In this document: piece after piece, positions 30,720 to 41,727 of the stretch | Layout of the letters: the number at the start of each line of letters is the position of its first letter | Position numbering within the stretch: the stretch's first letter is position 1 | Origin: Sacculina carcini | Taxonomy: Eukaryota > Arthropoda > Thecostraca > Sacculinidae | Assembly: GCA_916048095.2 (NCBI GenBank) | Contig: OU696573.1 | Coordinates: 5,671,418-5,735,417 of the forward strand | Length of the DNA stretch: 64,000 nt | Direction: 5' to 3' | Notes under the pieces: model-generated | Told to the model about the DNA's origin: nothing | What the model saw: the letters and a program-made list of their open reading frames with translations, nothing else | Database searches by the model: none | Translations under genes and position numbers: made by a program

Positions 30720-31740
30720 TGCGTGATAGCTCTAGTGAAGCAGGCCTCCTGACGTTGTGTGCCGCGATAACTCTTATGCGCCGATTCAAAGACAAGCGTT
30801 GAACAATACGAGTTGTATTTCAATAGGCTGGTGTAGATTTTGCAATTACCCAGCTCTCCTATTCTTTCAAGTTTTACTCTGTCCTCTAGTCTCCTAATTC
30901 TGATCTGATTATTATTTCCACTATCACCTAGTTCTTGTTTTCCTAATTTCTGCCCGTTCTATCCTACCTCTCCTAGTTTCTGAGCTCAGCCAGCCGCCGT
31001 TCTTCTACTGGTGAAAATGTATGTGATTTTATACTTCTAACTAGCGCCGCCTACTACATTCTCCAGCTACAAGCTTTGCACGGTCTCATTAATTGCGTGT
31101 CGTGGTTCACTCTGGTTAAATCAATTTTACCACACACAACATAGCATGAAACATATGAGACAAGGTTTGGACGCACAAGAGCGAGTGTATTCTCGTCCAC
31201 ACACATTTCATACTTGACGCCTCGGAACATTCTAGTAATTTCTGCTCTGGCGTACCAATCTAAACGTCTTGATTTGAACGACATTCATTTGTCATTAACT
31301 GAAAATTATACAAGCAAATACAAAGTAAGATACATAAATTATAATAGTTTTAAATATTGAATGATGAATGAAAACGATCAAAAGATTAATCAATTAAAGC
31401 ATAGACAAACACTACAAGCGGACAGTTACGTCACCAAAATGCACTGCAACACGTACGAACCCTTACACACTGGTGTGAGTGATATATGCGTGTGCGCGTG
31501 CTGCTCTGGTTTCTTTTCCCACGTGCTGCTCTGGTCTCTCATTGTGGTTGCAGTATTATATGTATGTATACGTGTGTGCAACCAATGTTGTGTTTTGTAT
31601 TCTAACCTACTCTAATGATGTATGTGTGTATGTGTATGTGTGAGCGTGCGACAACTGCTATGCTTCTCGTTGCCCAACCTATTGTGGTGACAGTGATGTA
31701 TGTGTTTACTCTCCACTTTCTATCCACTTTCTATCCTAAC
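30720..31740 (-). repeat. LTR-like repeat X, left-arm copy
   Basis: Non-coding repeat shared with 44,520-45,770 and in part with 33,700-34,140. A 76-codon frame at 31,054-31,284 (WYARAEITRMFRGVKYE at its core) also appears in the right-arm copy at 45,047-45,409. Since the arms are duplicates this is no evidence of selection, and I know no family for it. The 33,700 copy has a TATATAAG box. The LTR identity is inferred from the layout only. Confidence 0.45.
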
Positions 31741-31855
31741 TTCCATCCTATCCTATCCTATGCTACTTTCAATGCAAAAACATACAATATACAATTCACA
31801 AAACAATACAATTGAGTACTAAATAAATATACAAGTACAATTTATATATAAGTCC

Positions 31856-32130
31856 GGCTCGTAGCCGAGTGGCTAAGACGCACGCTCTGTGAACGAGAGT
31901 TCCAGGGTTCGCTTCCCTGGCGAGGTGAAACGTTCGGGTTCGTTTCTGAAAGGGATATACCAATTGTCGCACTGCGGGTTTTGTGTGCGCGCAGCCGTGC
32001 AGTTTCTCTGCTGGCGGTGACTGAAAAACCCGTGCGGCCGGACCTGCGGTGTGCCAGCCGGGGCCGTGAAGCCTTGCCCATGCATAAATTCACGCGAACA
32101 TTGGCCTCTCCATTGCAGTGTTCAGATGCA
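31856..32130 (+). mobile_element. tRNA-derived SINE
   Basis: The head TAGCCGAGTGGCTAAGACGC (A-box-like) is followed 40 bp on by GGGTTCGCTTCCC (B-box-like) at tRNA spacing, then about 200 bp of non-tRNA body ending in ATAAATTTATA. A shortened copy is in the right arm at 44,400-44,500. The class II tRNA look suggests a Ser/Leu-type ancestor. Confidence 0.6.
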
Positions 32131-32159
32131 TAAATTTATATATTTTATATAACACCGCA

Positions 32160-32545
32160 TAAGTTATGAACATTGTTACATATGTTCATCACACGGATAA
32201 TTCTGCATATCATTATCCTGGACATTTTGCTGCGGTCACAGGTTTGGTTTCGTTTATAGGTTCAGTAAAATGTGTACATCTGCTCGTTTCTCATGTTGTT
32301 TTCGCTTCGTTAAATATGTCGTATACACATAGCCATATATTTGCTTAACATCATATTTATGAATAAACATAGGTGGGCACTGTTTAGCTGTTTAGCTTTG
32401 TAGCTGCTAGTGTTTCGCTATTCGATGATGTCAGACTGTCGTGGAAGGACCTATAGTATAGGTGGCATTGGTACCGCCCGTACGAGTCAATCGATGATGT
32501 CTTCAATTCCGTGAACGGTCGTGTAGTCTAGGTGGCGTTGACTAT
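32160..32545 (-). repeat. P-like element end abutting the telomeric-type array
   Basis: Shares the subterminal unit of 7,880-8,294 and the GTCTAGGTGGCGTTG end, directly before CTATCCTAACC. A second end motif (AGTATAGGTGGCATTGG) lies at 32,457. Both recur inverted at 43,990-44,110. Confidence 0.6.
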
Positions 32546-33270
32546 CCTAACCTACCTAACCTAACCTAACCTAACCTAACCAAACCTAACCTAACCTAAA
32601 CTAACCTAACCTAACCTAACCTAACCTAACCTAACCTAACCTAACCTAACCTAACCTAACCTAACCTAACCTAACCTAACCTAACCTAACCTAACCTAAC
32701 CTAACCTAACCTAACCTAACCTAACCTAACCTAACCTAACCTAACCTAACCTAACCTAACCTAACCTAACCTAACCTAACCTAACCTAACCTAACCTAAC
32801 CTAACCTAACCTAACCTAACCTAACCTAACCTAACCTAACCTAACCTAACCTAACCTAACCTAACCTAACCTAACCTAACCTAACCTAACCTAACCTAAC
32901 CTAACCTAACCTAACCTAACCTAACCTAACCTAACCTAACCTAACCTAACCTAACCTAACCTAACCTAACCTAACCTAACCTAACCTAACCTAACCTAAC
33001 CTAACCTAACCTAACCTAACCCTTATATGCCTAACCTAACCTAACCTAACCCTTATATGCCTAACATAACCTAACTTGGCCTCTTTACTATCTTAACTTA
33101 ACCTACCCCCTATACCTAACCTAACCTAACCTAACCTAACCCAACCTAACCTAACCTAACTTGCCTTATACCTAACCTAACCCTTATATGCCTAACATAA
33201 ACTAACTTGGCCTCTTTACTATCTTAACTTAACCTACCCCCTATACCTAACCTAACCTAGCCCCTCCTCT
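32546..33270 (-). repeat. (TTAGG)n array, read as CCTAA on +
   Basis: Nearly perfect pentamer array to about 33,020, then degenerate higher-order units with CCCTTATATGCCTAACC to 33,270. TTAGG is the arthropod telomere repeat, here interstitial. It points in the opposite direction to the array at 41,728-42,250. Confidence 0.95.
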
Positions 33271-33289
33271 ATGCCTGTATGTGTGTCTG

Positions 33290-33707
33290 TGTGTGATTGG
33301 GTGAGAGATACTCGTGTGGTGTGGTATACTGTGATTTATACACATGTGTGTATGTATTTGCGTATTTGCTGACCTGTTATGTAGAGTGTTTGATTAGCAT
33401 TTGTGTGTGTGTGTGCGCTTGTATGTATGTGTGTGTGTGCGACTGCGTGTGTGCTTGTATAATATGTTGAGAAGAGTTCCGTTGCGGCAGGACTGAAGCA
33501 GCCGGAAGCCTGGCTGGAGAAGGGTGGCAGTGCTAATGTGGGTGTATCGCGGGGTCGTTGTGTTGCTGGTGGAGTCTGGTGTGGGGAGCGGAGGAGATGG
33601 AGAGTTGATCTGGTGTTGTGTTGTGGCATTTACTTCCCTTGTGATTTAATCTAAGATTATATGTTCCCAATTTGTGTCTTTTTTCTTATTACAACCATAC
33701 ACTTACA
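33290..33707 (+). repeat. solo-LTR-like segment related to 25,340-25,719
   Basis: Reverse complement of the family seen at 25,340-25,719, including the inner tract with CCGGAAGCCTGGCTGG and the end CTTATTACAACCATA. The minus-strand frame 33,336-33,629 is LTR sequence. Confidence 0.65.
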
Positions 33708-34140
33708 TCACCAGAGTAAGCTATAATAGAAAACACAGCATAGGGAGCACACACGTATACACAAAATTTTTACTGCAACCACAATATGGTGGGAATAGAA
33801 ACCAGAGCAGTGCTGGCACATACACCTACACACATATATCACTGTGACCACGTACGTGTTGCAGTGCATTGTGTTGAACTCGCTGTGGGTAACTTAATGA
33901 GGCCGTTCATAGCTTGGAGCTGGAGAGTGTAGTAGGCGGCGCTAATGAGCGGTATATAAGCACAGTGTTTTCACCACTCGAGGTGCAATTCAGGTTCAGT
34001 TCGGAGGCAGTTCAGGTTCAATTCAGGACAGTTCAGAGGTTCAGAAGTTCAGAGATTCAGAATTAGGAGAATATATACTAGGAGACTGAACCAGAGTTAG
34101 GACCACCAATAAATCACTAGGAGACTAGAAGACAGAGCTA
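33700..34140 (+). repeat. LTR-like repeat X, third copy with TATA box
   Basis: Direct partial copy of 44,680-45,440 lacking about 300 bp in the middle. Contains GGTATATAAGCACAG (TATA box) and then GGTTCAG-type short direct repeats at 33,985-34,060. Confidence 0.5.
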
Positions 34141-34149
34141 GGAACTGCA

Positions 34150-34550
34150 GCATTGTGGTGTGTGTACTGCGAAATGCAGACAACTCACACTATCACGGGA
34201 ACTGCACGCAATCTTGCGTCATCGTGTGTCCACTGCAACCAATCCACACAGCAGCCAGTGTTCGCTGCAACCATTTCACTCTTTCCAAGAGTTAATGTGT
34301 CATCAGCACACACACACACACACACACATACACACGCGCTCACACATGTACTGTCTATTACACACATGTGCTGTCTATTACCTCTGTGTCGGGTCGGGGA
34401 CTTAATGTGTTGCGATGTATGGCGGTGTTTGGCCATCTGTGGCGAACTCGTGGTTATTTCAGTTCATCAAAACATTAATTATGTTTGGTAGTGTTATTGG
34501 TTATACCGGAGCCGAAAACCAATAACACTACAAGAGGTGACCCGACGTGA
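34150..34550 (+). repeat. LTR-like repeat Y with hairpin and Trp-type PBS remnant
   Basis: Shared with 38,510-38,700 (first half) and 37,676-37,760 (second half). At 34,487-34,530 a 15-bp perfect inverted repeat GTAGTGTTATTGGTT / AACCAATAACACTAC surrounds a 14-nt loop. Immediately after is AGGTGACCCGACGTGAT, one deletion and one substitution from the tRNA-Trp PBS seen at 47,294. I read this as an LTR end plus PBS. Confidence 0.55.
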
Positions 34551-35360
34551 TCAGCACAGCGTCAGTGGCGAACGCGTGTCCAAAACGCGAACCCACCTCT
34601 TTGCCTCACATAATTTGTCTATTCTCTGTCTTGCCGAAGCCTGGCTCCTTGATTCTGATATTTCCTCATTATCTGCTAACTTACCTTCCTGTTCTTCATT
34701 CCTACGCAAATTGTGCGACAGTTCTAAGTCTTCGGGTGGCGGGGTAGGTTGTCTATTCTCCAAAGGTCTCTCCATTTCGTCCCTTTCCAATCTGGTTTAT
34801 TCTCCCACCTCATTCGAATTCCTAGCCCTCACCCTCTCGGTCCCCTCTTTTAACAAGTTTTGCATCCTTTCATTTACCGTCCCAATCACCCCGGCACTTC
34901 CGCGATGTTTTTTCAAGAGTTTCCTCCTCTCATTGAAGCAGTCTCGTCTATTTTCTCCAGCCATTTTATCATACTCGGCGACTTTAACTTCTGGCTTGAT
35001 TGACCCTCGGCCAATCCTTACTGCTTGAATTTTATCTCATTACTTACTTCCCATGGTCTCTCTTATTCTTCTCTGTCTCCTACACATATATTATTATTAT
35101 TATTATTATTAAACAAAACGAACAAAGTGACACAGGAAGAGCGCAAGCGCTATAAACTGCATCATGCAGCCCATGCAGCCCCATATCTGACCATACACTT
35201 GATCTAGTCCTGTTTCCCTCCCCATTTCTCTCGACTGATCCTGTCCCTTCCGATATCTTTGTATTTCCTCCTGATTCCTCCGTCTCTGACCATAGCCTAC
35301 TTTTATCTACTCTGCCGCTCACTTGTCCCCCTTCTCATACTCCGTCCAGCTATCGTAACT
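34551..35360 (+). pseudogene. APE endonuclease remnant of the L2-like LINE
   Basis: Reads LCLAEAWL (the TETW-type motif), GGGVGCLF, then in another frame ILGDFNFWLD and, past the insertion, SVSDHSLL. At least two frameshifts plus the (TTA)n-tailed insertion at 35,091-35,190 (flank CATAT repeated on the other side) disable it. Confidence 0.8.
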
Positions 35361-35364
35361 ACAA

Positions 35365-37140
35365 ATGTTTTATTCCATTCAATTTCACTCACTATTATCC
35401 TCCTGTCTCCCTATCTCTGCCCTGTATTATCTTCCTCCCCATGATATCTACCCATATTTCTCTTCCGCACTCTCCCATATATATAATTGTATGTTCCCAA
35501 TCATCACTCGCTCATCTTCCTCTCGCTCTCCTCCTTGGTCATCTCCTCAGCTTCGTGCACTCAGGTCTCTTCAACGACGTATTGAGCGTACTTGGAGGCG
35601 TTCACGATCTTCTTCCGATTGGCTTTTGTTTTGCTCCGCTCGCTCATCTTTCACTTCTGCTCTTTCTGCTGCTAAAAGTAGCTACTATAGCTCCAAACTT
35701 TCGTCCCTTTCTCGTTCCTCCAAGTCATTGTGGTCCACTCTGTACTCTCTCTGCGGTCTTCACTCTCCTGCTTTTTCCTCTCCTCTAACGGCTCCCAAGT
35801 TCTCAACATTTTTCTCTGAAAAAGTAAAACTCACACAATCGAGTATTCCCACCAATTGTGCTGCCCTCACTCACACTTCCACTCATCACCGGTTTACGTC
35901 CTTCTCTCACATTGATCTTCATGATATCCTTTCCCTCGTTTCCTCTTCCAAGCTATCCTTCTCACCAGCTGATCCAATCAACTTCCCTGCTATCTCCAAA
36001 TCCCTTCCTTCCCTGGTTCCTTATCTCCTGCATCTTATCAACTCCTCTTTTCTTCACGGCCAGTTTCTCGCTGACAAACATGCAATTGTCCGTCCGATTC
36101 TTAAGAAACAGAACCTTGACTCTTCTATACTTAATAACTATCGTCCTATATCTCTTCTGAGCTTTGCTTCTAAACTTCTCGAGTCCGCTATCTCCGCGCA
36201 ACTTTCCCCTTTCATCTGCCAGTCTCATGATCCCTTCCAATCCGGGTTTCGCCCTTCTCATTCTACCGAATCAGTTCTTCTTTCTATCTCCAATGGCATC
36301 TTTTCGCACTTCTCGTACCGTCGCTCTGTTCTTCTCGTTCTTCTCGATATGTCCTCCGCCTTCGACCTTGTTAATCACTCTATCCTAATTCATGACATCT
36401 CTCATCTTGGTATCTCGTCTTCTGCCCTCTCTCTCCTTAAATCGTACCTTTCGGGAAGGACCTACTCTGTCAACATCAATTCCTCTGTATCTGATCCTAT
36501 CCATCTTTCATCAGGTGTCCCTCAGGGATCTATTCTTGGTCCGATACTCTTTAACCTTTACATGTCCTCCCTCTGTCCTATTCTTCGTAAGTATTCCATC
36601 TCATTTCATATCTACGCTGATGACATTCAGTTATATATCCCTCTTCCTTTTCCTTCTCCGTCTTTTCTCTCTGACATCCTATCCACCATCTCTTCTTGGG
36701 CGTCGTCCCGTCACCTGCTCCTCAACTCGTCCAAGTCTGAGTTTCTGGCTCTTCATCCTCCTCGTATTCTTCCTCCTCGCTTACCTCTTATCCTATCATC
36801 GACAGTTCGCAATCTCGGAGTTATTTTTGACTCATCTCTCTCTTCCTCCGACAACATCCTCTCTGTCGCCCGCACTTGTCGTCTTATCTTGAGATCCCTC
36901 TATCCTATACGCTCATATCTCGACAGACCTTCCGCAATCAAACTTATTCACTCTCATGTATTCTCTAGACTTGACTATTGTAATTCTTTGTACATCCATG
37001 CTCCTCGTCGTTCTCTTAAAATCATACAACGCGTTATTAATCAATCTTGTCGTTTTGTCCTTCATCCTGTTCCTTGTCGTCACACTTCTAACTTTCTTTT
37101 TCAATTTCGCTGGCTCCCCTTGTATGCCCTCGTGCTGTAA
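35365..37140 (+). pseudogene. reverse transcriptase of the L2-like LINE
   Basis: 591-codon open stretch: linker with SSPQLRALRSLQRR, RT with NNYRPISLLSFASKLLE, LLDMSSAFDLVNHSIL, SSGVPQGSILGPILFN and YADD at 36,613-36,624, then VRNLGVIFDSSLSS and SRLDYCNSLYIH of the L2/CR1 thumb. The frame stops at 37,138-37,140 after WLPLYALVL, before the usual C-terminus, which continues in another frame to about 37,315. The catalytic core is intact, but the endonuclease in front is broken. Confidence 0.9.
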
Positions 37141-37315
37141 ATGAATCTCCTTGGTCCTCCAAATCAGTCTTTTTTTCCGCCCCTCGCCTTTACAATTCCA
37201 TCCCAGTTCACATTACTTCTTCTCTTTCCTACAATTCTTTCCGCTCTAAGCTCTCCATACACTTTTTTGACCTCTCTTTTGACCCAGTCTCCCACAATCT
37301 CACACATTTTGCATC

Positions 37316-37644
37316 ACTATAAAATAATACTTTAGCCTGTTCTTACTCGTATTCCTTCTCTCATTTCCATGCTTACTTTAGCTTCGCTATGACTATATTC
37401 TCCCGAGTTGTGTTTGCTGTGTTGTGTTGTCATTATGTTTCAGTCGTGTTGTCTTGTCCGTCTGCTTTGTATGTTTTGCCCATATCTTGTCTCTATATTT
37501 ATTGTCATTTATTGCATATTTGTAGTTTACTTCTTTTGCATCTGTCCTGTTATTTGTATTCCGTGTTCCCAACTGTTATAATCGTGTCGCGCCCGAGCCC
37601 TTCGGTGCGCTATACGAAATACATGTTGTTGTTGTTGTTGTTGT
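37316..37644 (+). other. LINE 3' UTR with (TTG)n end
   Basis: No coding content. It ends in GTTGTTGTTG, an L2/CR1-style short-repeat tail. The same tail and UTR at 14,211-14,467 show that this is a genuine 3' end used in retroposition. Confidence 0.85.
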
Positions 37645-37924
37645 GTCGTTGTTCAAAAATACACATTCATAATGTTTGGTAGTGTTATTGGTTACACCGG
37701 AACCGAAAACCAGTAACACTACAAGTGTTGACCTCGACTTGATCCCTACGTGATCTGAACCCGAAGTGATTCTTCTCACGAGCATTATTTGTCGATGGAC
37801 GTGTTCGTCTCGACATCACCGCGTATCTGCTGCTGTCGCTGCTGTCTAATCACCCACGGTGCCCGCTGCCGTGTCGCCCGCACCGCCCTGTCGCTCTCTC
37901 CGTCACAGCTGCAGCCAGCTACCA

Positions 37925-38450
37925 GACAGCGTACGCAACACGCGATAACCCTCGCAACACGCGACAATCCTCGCAACACGCGACAATCCTCGCAACAAGC
38001 GACAACTTCGCAGTACGCGACAATCTTCGCAACGCGCGACAATCTTCGCAACGCGCGACAATCTTCGCAACACGCGTATCTACGCGACAGCCTTCGCAGC
38101 ACGCAACATTCCTGGCTACACGCGACAATCTACGCGGCAGCAAGCGACAGCTTCGCAACATGCGACAATCTTCGCAACACGCGTATCTACGCGACAACTT
38201 TCGCAGCACGCGACATTCCTGGCTACACGCGACAATCTACGCGGCAACAAGCGAGAACTTCGCAACATGCGACAATATTCGCAACACGCGTCAACCCTTG
38301 TAACAAGCGACAACTTCGAAACTACGCGACAGCCTTGGTAACACGCGACATTCCTCACATCACGCGACAATATTCGCAACACGTAACAATCATCGCAACA
38401 TGCGCAACTCCACGACAATATTCTCAGCATGCGCGACTTTGCACAACGCC
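37925..38450. repeat. degenerate approximately 19-bp minisatellite
   Basis: Repeated CGCAACACGCGACAATCTT-type units, about 25 of them with substitutions and indels, between two repeat Y pieces. They leave a 230-codon frame open (37,789-38,481, rich in Thr, Arg, Gln and Ser) and others on the minus strand (37,785-38,454). I take the frames as by-products. Confidence 0.8.
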
Positions 38451-38509
38451 ACAAACAATCTCATGTACTCGATCAGGCTGAGTTATAAAACCTGTGTCTC
38501 GCCCTGATC

Positions 38510-38700
38510 TGAGAGGGGGCGTGTGCACTGCGAAATGCAGACGACTCATACTATCACGGGAACTGAACGCAATCTTGCGTAATCGTGTGTCCGCTGCAAC
38601 CAATCCACACAGCAGCCAGTGCTCGCTGCAGCCAATTCAATCTTTCCACGAGTTAATGCGTCATCAACACACACACACACACACACACACACAAATACAT
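38510..38700 (+). repeat. LTR-like repeat Y, second copy (first half)
   Basis: Matches 34,153-34,340 with about 10 percent difference by eye, ending in a CA run at 38,668-38,700. Confidence 0.6.
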
Positions 38701-38719
38701 ACACACGTAAACGTCGTTA

Positions 38720-38975
38720 GAGCTTCATATAATCACTTGCATGAAGAAATGATAAGGAAATTGATGATGAGTATTATTAGGCCAACATTAGCATACGCTG
38801 TAGTAATATGGGCTCCGTACAAGAAAAATCATATAGCAAGAATCGCGTCCGCACGGCTTCTTTTTCTTCAGAGAAACTGCGTCCTGCGAAGGAGACATTC
38901 AAGAATCTCCTGGACACCGGTATCGTCCGACCCTCGAAATCGGCATGGGCGTCACCAATCCATCTGCATTGGTAC
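38720..38975 (+). pseudogene. chimeric scrap: LINE RT thumb joined to gypsy RT start
   Basis: One open frame (38,494-39,057) crosses unrelated pieces: 38,720-38,843 reads MIRKLMMSIIRPTLAYA, a LINE RT thumb; 38,844-38,975 is nucleotide-similar to 48,389-48,515, the RT start of gypsy element C. The frame is accidental. Confidence 0.7.
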
Positions 38976-38977
38976 GT

Positions 38978-39580
38978 TTAATTTTCTCCGTCGCGAGGAG
39001 TGGCGTTGTACAGATGTACAGCCTCAGCGATATTGCATGATTTTCGTGCTGCGATGACTTTTACGGTCTTGTGGTTGCGTTCGATGATCGCATTACCAGT
39101 GGCAGTGTACGTTAATCTGAAGCGCAGTCTACTATGCCATCTCGCTGCTAGCGCTGCGAATGACCGACCTCTGAACACAGTATCATTGTCACATAGCAGC
39201 TCAACTGGCGCTCCTCCTTCAAGGAAAATTCGCTCTAAATGCTTTATTACTTGCTTACTGTCCGCTGCTCGTAGTTGTCTCCACCGGCTAAAACATGAAG
39301 GACCGCAATCAATAACCGTCAAGTACGGCTGGTTTTTGTAGTGGCTGATGTCGATTGTCATGCGATGCCACACGTGGGCAACACTGAGTGTACCGTGACG
39401 TCATTTAACTGGTGCTGGGTCAATCGAATTACATATGTCACAACCAAGAAACACCTGGCGCACTTGCGATCGCTTGATCGGTTTAGCGAGATCAAGCCTA
39501 GCAAAGTACAAGGTCCGACGAATTCCTGGATGCCCCGCTCGTGTATGAATGTTTGCAATCAGCTCAGCGACTGAACTGGG
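38978..39580 (-). pseudogene. integrase fragment related to 59,127-60,188
   Basis: Reads TIDISHYKNQPYLTVIDCG (first Asp), LLCDNDTVFRG (second Asp) and NAIIERNHK (Glu), so the DDE triad is present. The HHCC block with GHPG and CDIC is at 39,400-39,580 after a stop. It is cut at about 38,978 within the integrase and is an orphan fragment of the Phe-type PBS group. Confidence 0.85.
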
Positions 39581-39709
39581 AGCACGTTAAAACCATGAAA
39601 CCCACACAGACACATACACTCACACACTCGCGCATGCGTACACTTACTGATGCAAACACTCATACGTGCATACTACATATACAACTATAAAATACATACA
39701 TTCACAATG

Positions 39710-40062
39710 TTCTTCTGAACAATAATTGTTGCGATAGAAATTAATCTACGATTAATTAGAGAGAAATTGAAGCGAAAATGTTCAACATTGTCCCGTGTAT
39801 AGTGGTTGTATGTTTATGCGGTGGCTGTTTTATGCCTGTGTGGTTTTATAATATATTCAATTGTTAGTTTTACAATTGTGTTTGAAGCTTTTTATGTGGG
39901 CCACGTGATTTATCAAGTCAGTTGAGCCGAAATTCAAGTCAAACACCCGCACTAACACACAAGTTCTAATAGCAACGCGTACCACCCGTACGAGTCAATA
40001 GCCTATGATCGGTCACGTCACACATTGCTGAAAGGGCCTGTAGTCTAGGTGGCGTTAGGTCG
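39710..40062 (+). repeat. isolated 3' end of a P-like element
   Basis: Matches 13,318-13,670 closely, from TTCTTCTGAACAATAATTGTT to CCTGTAGTCTAGGTGG. 39,590-39,710 is CA-rich without features. 40,063-40,176 holds two more TGACGTCA palindromes and a GGGGGCGTGGCC box. Confidence 0.65.
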
Positions 40063-40176
40063 GGTTAGGGGTGACGTCATAAGAGGGTGTGACGTCATAG
40101 GGGGCGTGGCCTAAGTAATGTAAAAAATTGACGAAGTGTTGAATTATACTACTGTATCTACTGAAAAAATTGGAGT

Positions 40177-41110
40177 TTAACCCATTAACCGGCGACCATA
40201 AAATTAATGAAGTTGTCTAATTGAAATTTGTTATTTTTTTGTATAACTAGGTTGATTACACATGGTGAAATACGAAAACAAAATTTAATATGTTATTTTC
40301 TAGGATTTTCAGGGTGATATAAAAATAGATCACTGCCGGAGAGCGACGTAGGGTACACCGCGTATAGTGGGTGTATTTCAAATGTCATATATTTTTCAAT
40401 AGACTGTCTGCACGCTGTGATCTAACCATGAATGAGGCTGTGGCGTTCCTGGACGACCTTGGCCTCGATGTCGATGAGGTTGAGGCTGACATTCTTCTAA
40501 GTTGAGGCTGGCATTGGGGGATTTCACAGAGCCGGACTGAAGTGCATATATACCTTCAGATACCTGGGGTGCATATATTCTTATCCATACGTCCTTAGCT
40601 CCGTGGAGGTCGACGTGCTCCGCTTCATCTCCAGGTACAACAGTAACATGCGGTCGTGGACCACCATGATTGGATGGTGGCGCACTTTGTGGTTGGGATC
40701 GAAGATATAAATATACTTTTCTCTTCTGATGGGGCGATCCAGATGAAATTGGTGAATGCCTGATTAATCTACAAGAACTATGTTTGAGAAGCCGGAAGAG
40801 GTTTCGGGCCTCGACTTCACGCGCGAGGTGGCGGTCTCGTATATGAAGATCACCAATGGCAAGGAATCAATCATCTCACGGGCCCAGATCGCTTCTCGCG
40901 TTGGACTGGCAGCGCAGCCTCCGCTGAACTCCAGCTTCGACGGCCTCGGTCATCGTGCGTGAGCAGCAACGTCAATGTCAGGAACCCGGCTGCAAGTCGA
41001 GCCCGCTGTCCTATTACGGAAATTGTGCAAACACTACGCTGTGCAGGCAGTATTTCAATCCCTATCATACGACATAAATAATTACCGACAGACAGCTCGA
41101 AATAGTCCAT
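40177..41110 (+). pseudogene. piggyBac-like transposase remnant
   Basis: Starts at TTAA (40,177-40,180), the piggyBac target, followed by CCCATTAACCGG. 40,427-40,505 encodes an acidic N-terminus ending DEVEADILLS. About 40,590-40,700 retains RYNSNM. 40,774-40,960 reads VSYMKITNGKESIISRAQIA. 40,960-41,080, in another frame, has the C-terminal cysteine domain (CQEPGCK, then CANTLCRQYFNPYH). Most of the catalytic core is deleted. The 3' TTAA was not located with certainty. Confidence 0.75.
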
Positions 41111-41331
41111 TTCGTGTTCCGATTCGGACCATCTGAACTTGGATTGAAACTATTGTATATAATCGATGGCAGTGACGGCGCCAGGACTTTTCCGGTAGGG
41201 GACTGCGAGGGGCTAAGGAAAAAGATGCGGGGGCTTTGGGAAACATGAATAACTACTCACGAAATGTTCATGGTCAAGATTTTTTGTGTGCTCAAGGGGG
41301 TTGGCATATTTTGGGGAATTTCAGCCCCTCC
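41111..41331. other. unassigned spacer
   Basis: No coding or repeat signal beyond G-rich tracts; ends the spacer between the arms of the inverted duplication. Confidence 0.4.
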
Positions 41332-41727
41332 CCTATAATCTTAGGCTAAATCACAAGGGAAATAAATGCCACAACATAACACCAGATCAACTCTCCATCT
41401 CCTCCGCTCCCCACACCAGACTCCACCAGCAACACAAAAACCCCGCGATACACCCACATTAGCACTGCCACCCTTCTCCAGCCAGGCTTCCGGCTGCTTC
41501 AGTCCTGCCGCAACGGAACTCCTCTCAACATATTATACAACCACACACACACACACACACATACATACACGCACACACACACACACAAATGCTAATCAAA
41601 CACTCTACATAACAGGTCAGCAAATATGCACATACATACACACATGTGTATAACTCACAGTATACCACACCACACGACTATCTCTCACCCAATCACACAC
41701 AGACACACATACAGGCATAGAGGAGGG

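Larger units (their letters stand above)
30700..33665. repeat. left arm of a large inverted duplication
   Basis: Its reverse complement matches 41,332-45,770 block by block: LTR-like X (30,700-31,740 with 44,520-45,770), SINE (31,856-32,130 with 44,400-44,500), P-like end (32,160-32,545 with 44,000-44,390), TTAGG-type array (32,546-33,270 with 41,728-42,250) and solo-LTR-like segment (33,290-33,665 with 41,332-41,720). The right arm is longer because of the insertion at 42,256-43,976. 30,367-30,700, between the LINE and the arm, has no recognised feature. Confidence 0.8.
34551..37644 (+). mobile_element. L2-like LINE, 5' part decayed
   Basis: Endonuclease remnant, RT, 3' UTR and (TTG)n tail at 37,625-37,644. 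It is inserted between two similar 75-85-bp segments (34,475-34,550; 37,674-37,760). A 100-bp retroposon piece lies in it at 35,091-35,190. Its 3' UTR recurs at 14,211-14,467. Confidence 0.85.

Noticed and set aside
31856-31930. Functional tRNA-Ser/Leu gene
   Set aside because: Followed by a SINE-like body and present in the inverted duplicate without its head; the stem pairing is poor.
32546-33270. True chromosome end
   Set aside because: Unique and repeat sequence continues on both sides, and a second array faces it.
34475-34550. Intrinsic bacterial-type terminator from the 15-bp hairpin
   Set aside because: Eukaryotic retroelement context; no T-run follows, and a PBS-like site does.
37785-38454. 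Cys-rich minus-strand frames
   Set aside because: Antisense reading of the 19-bp minisatellite.
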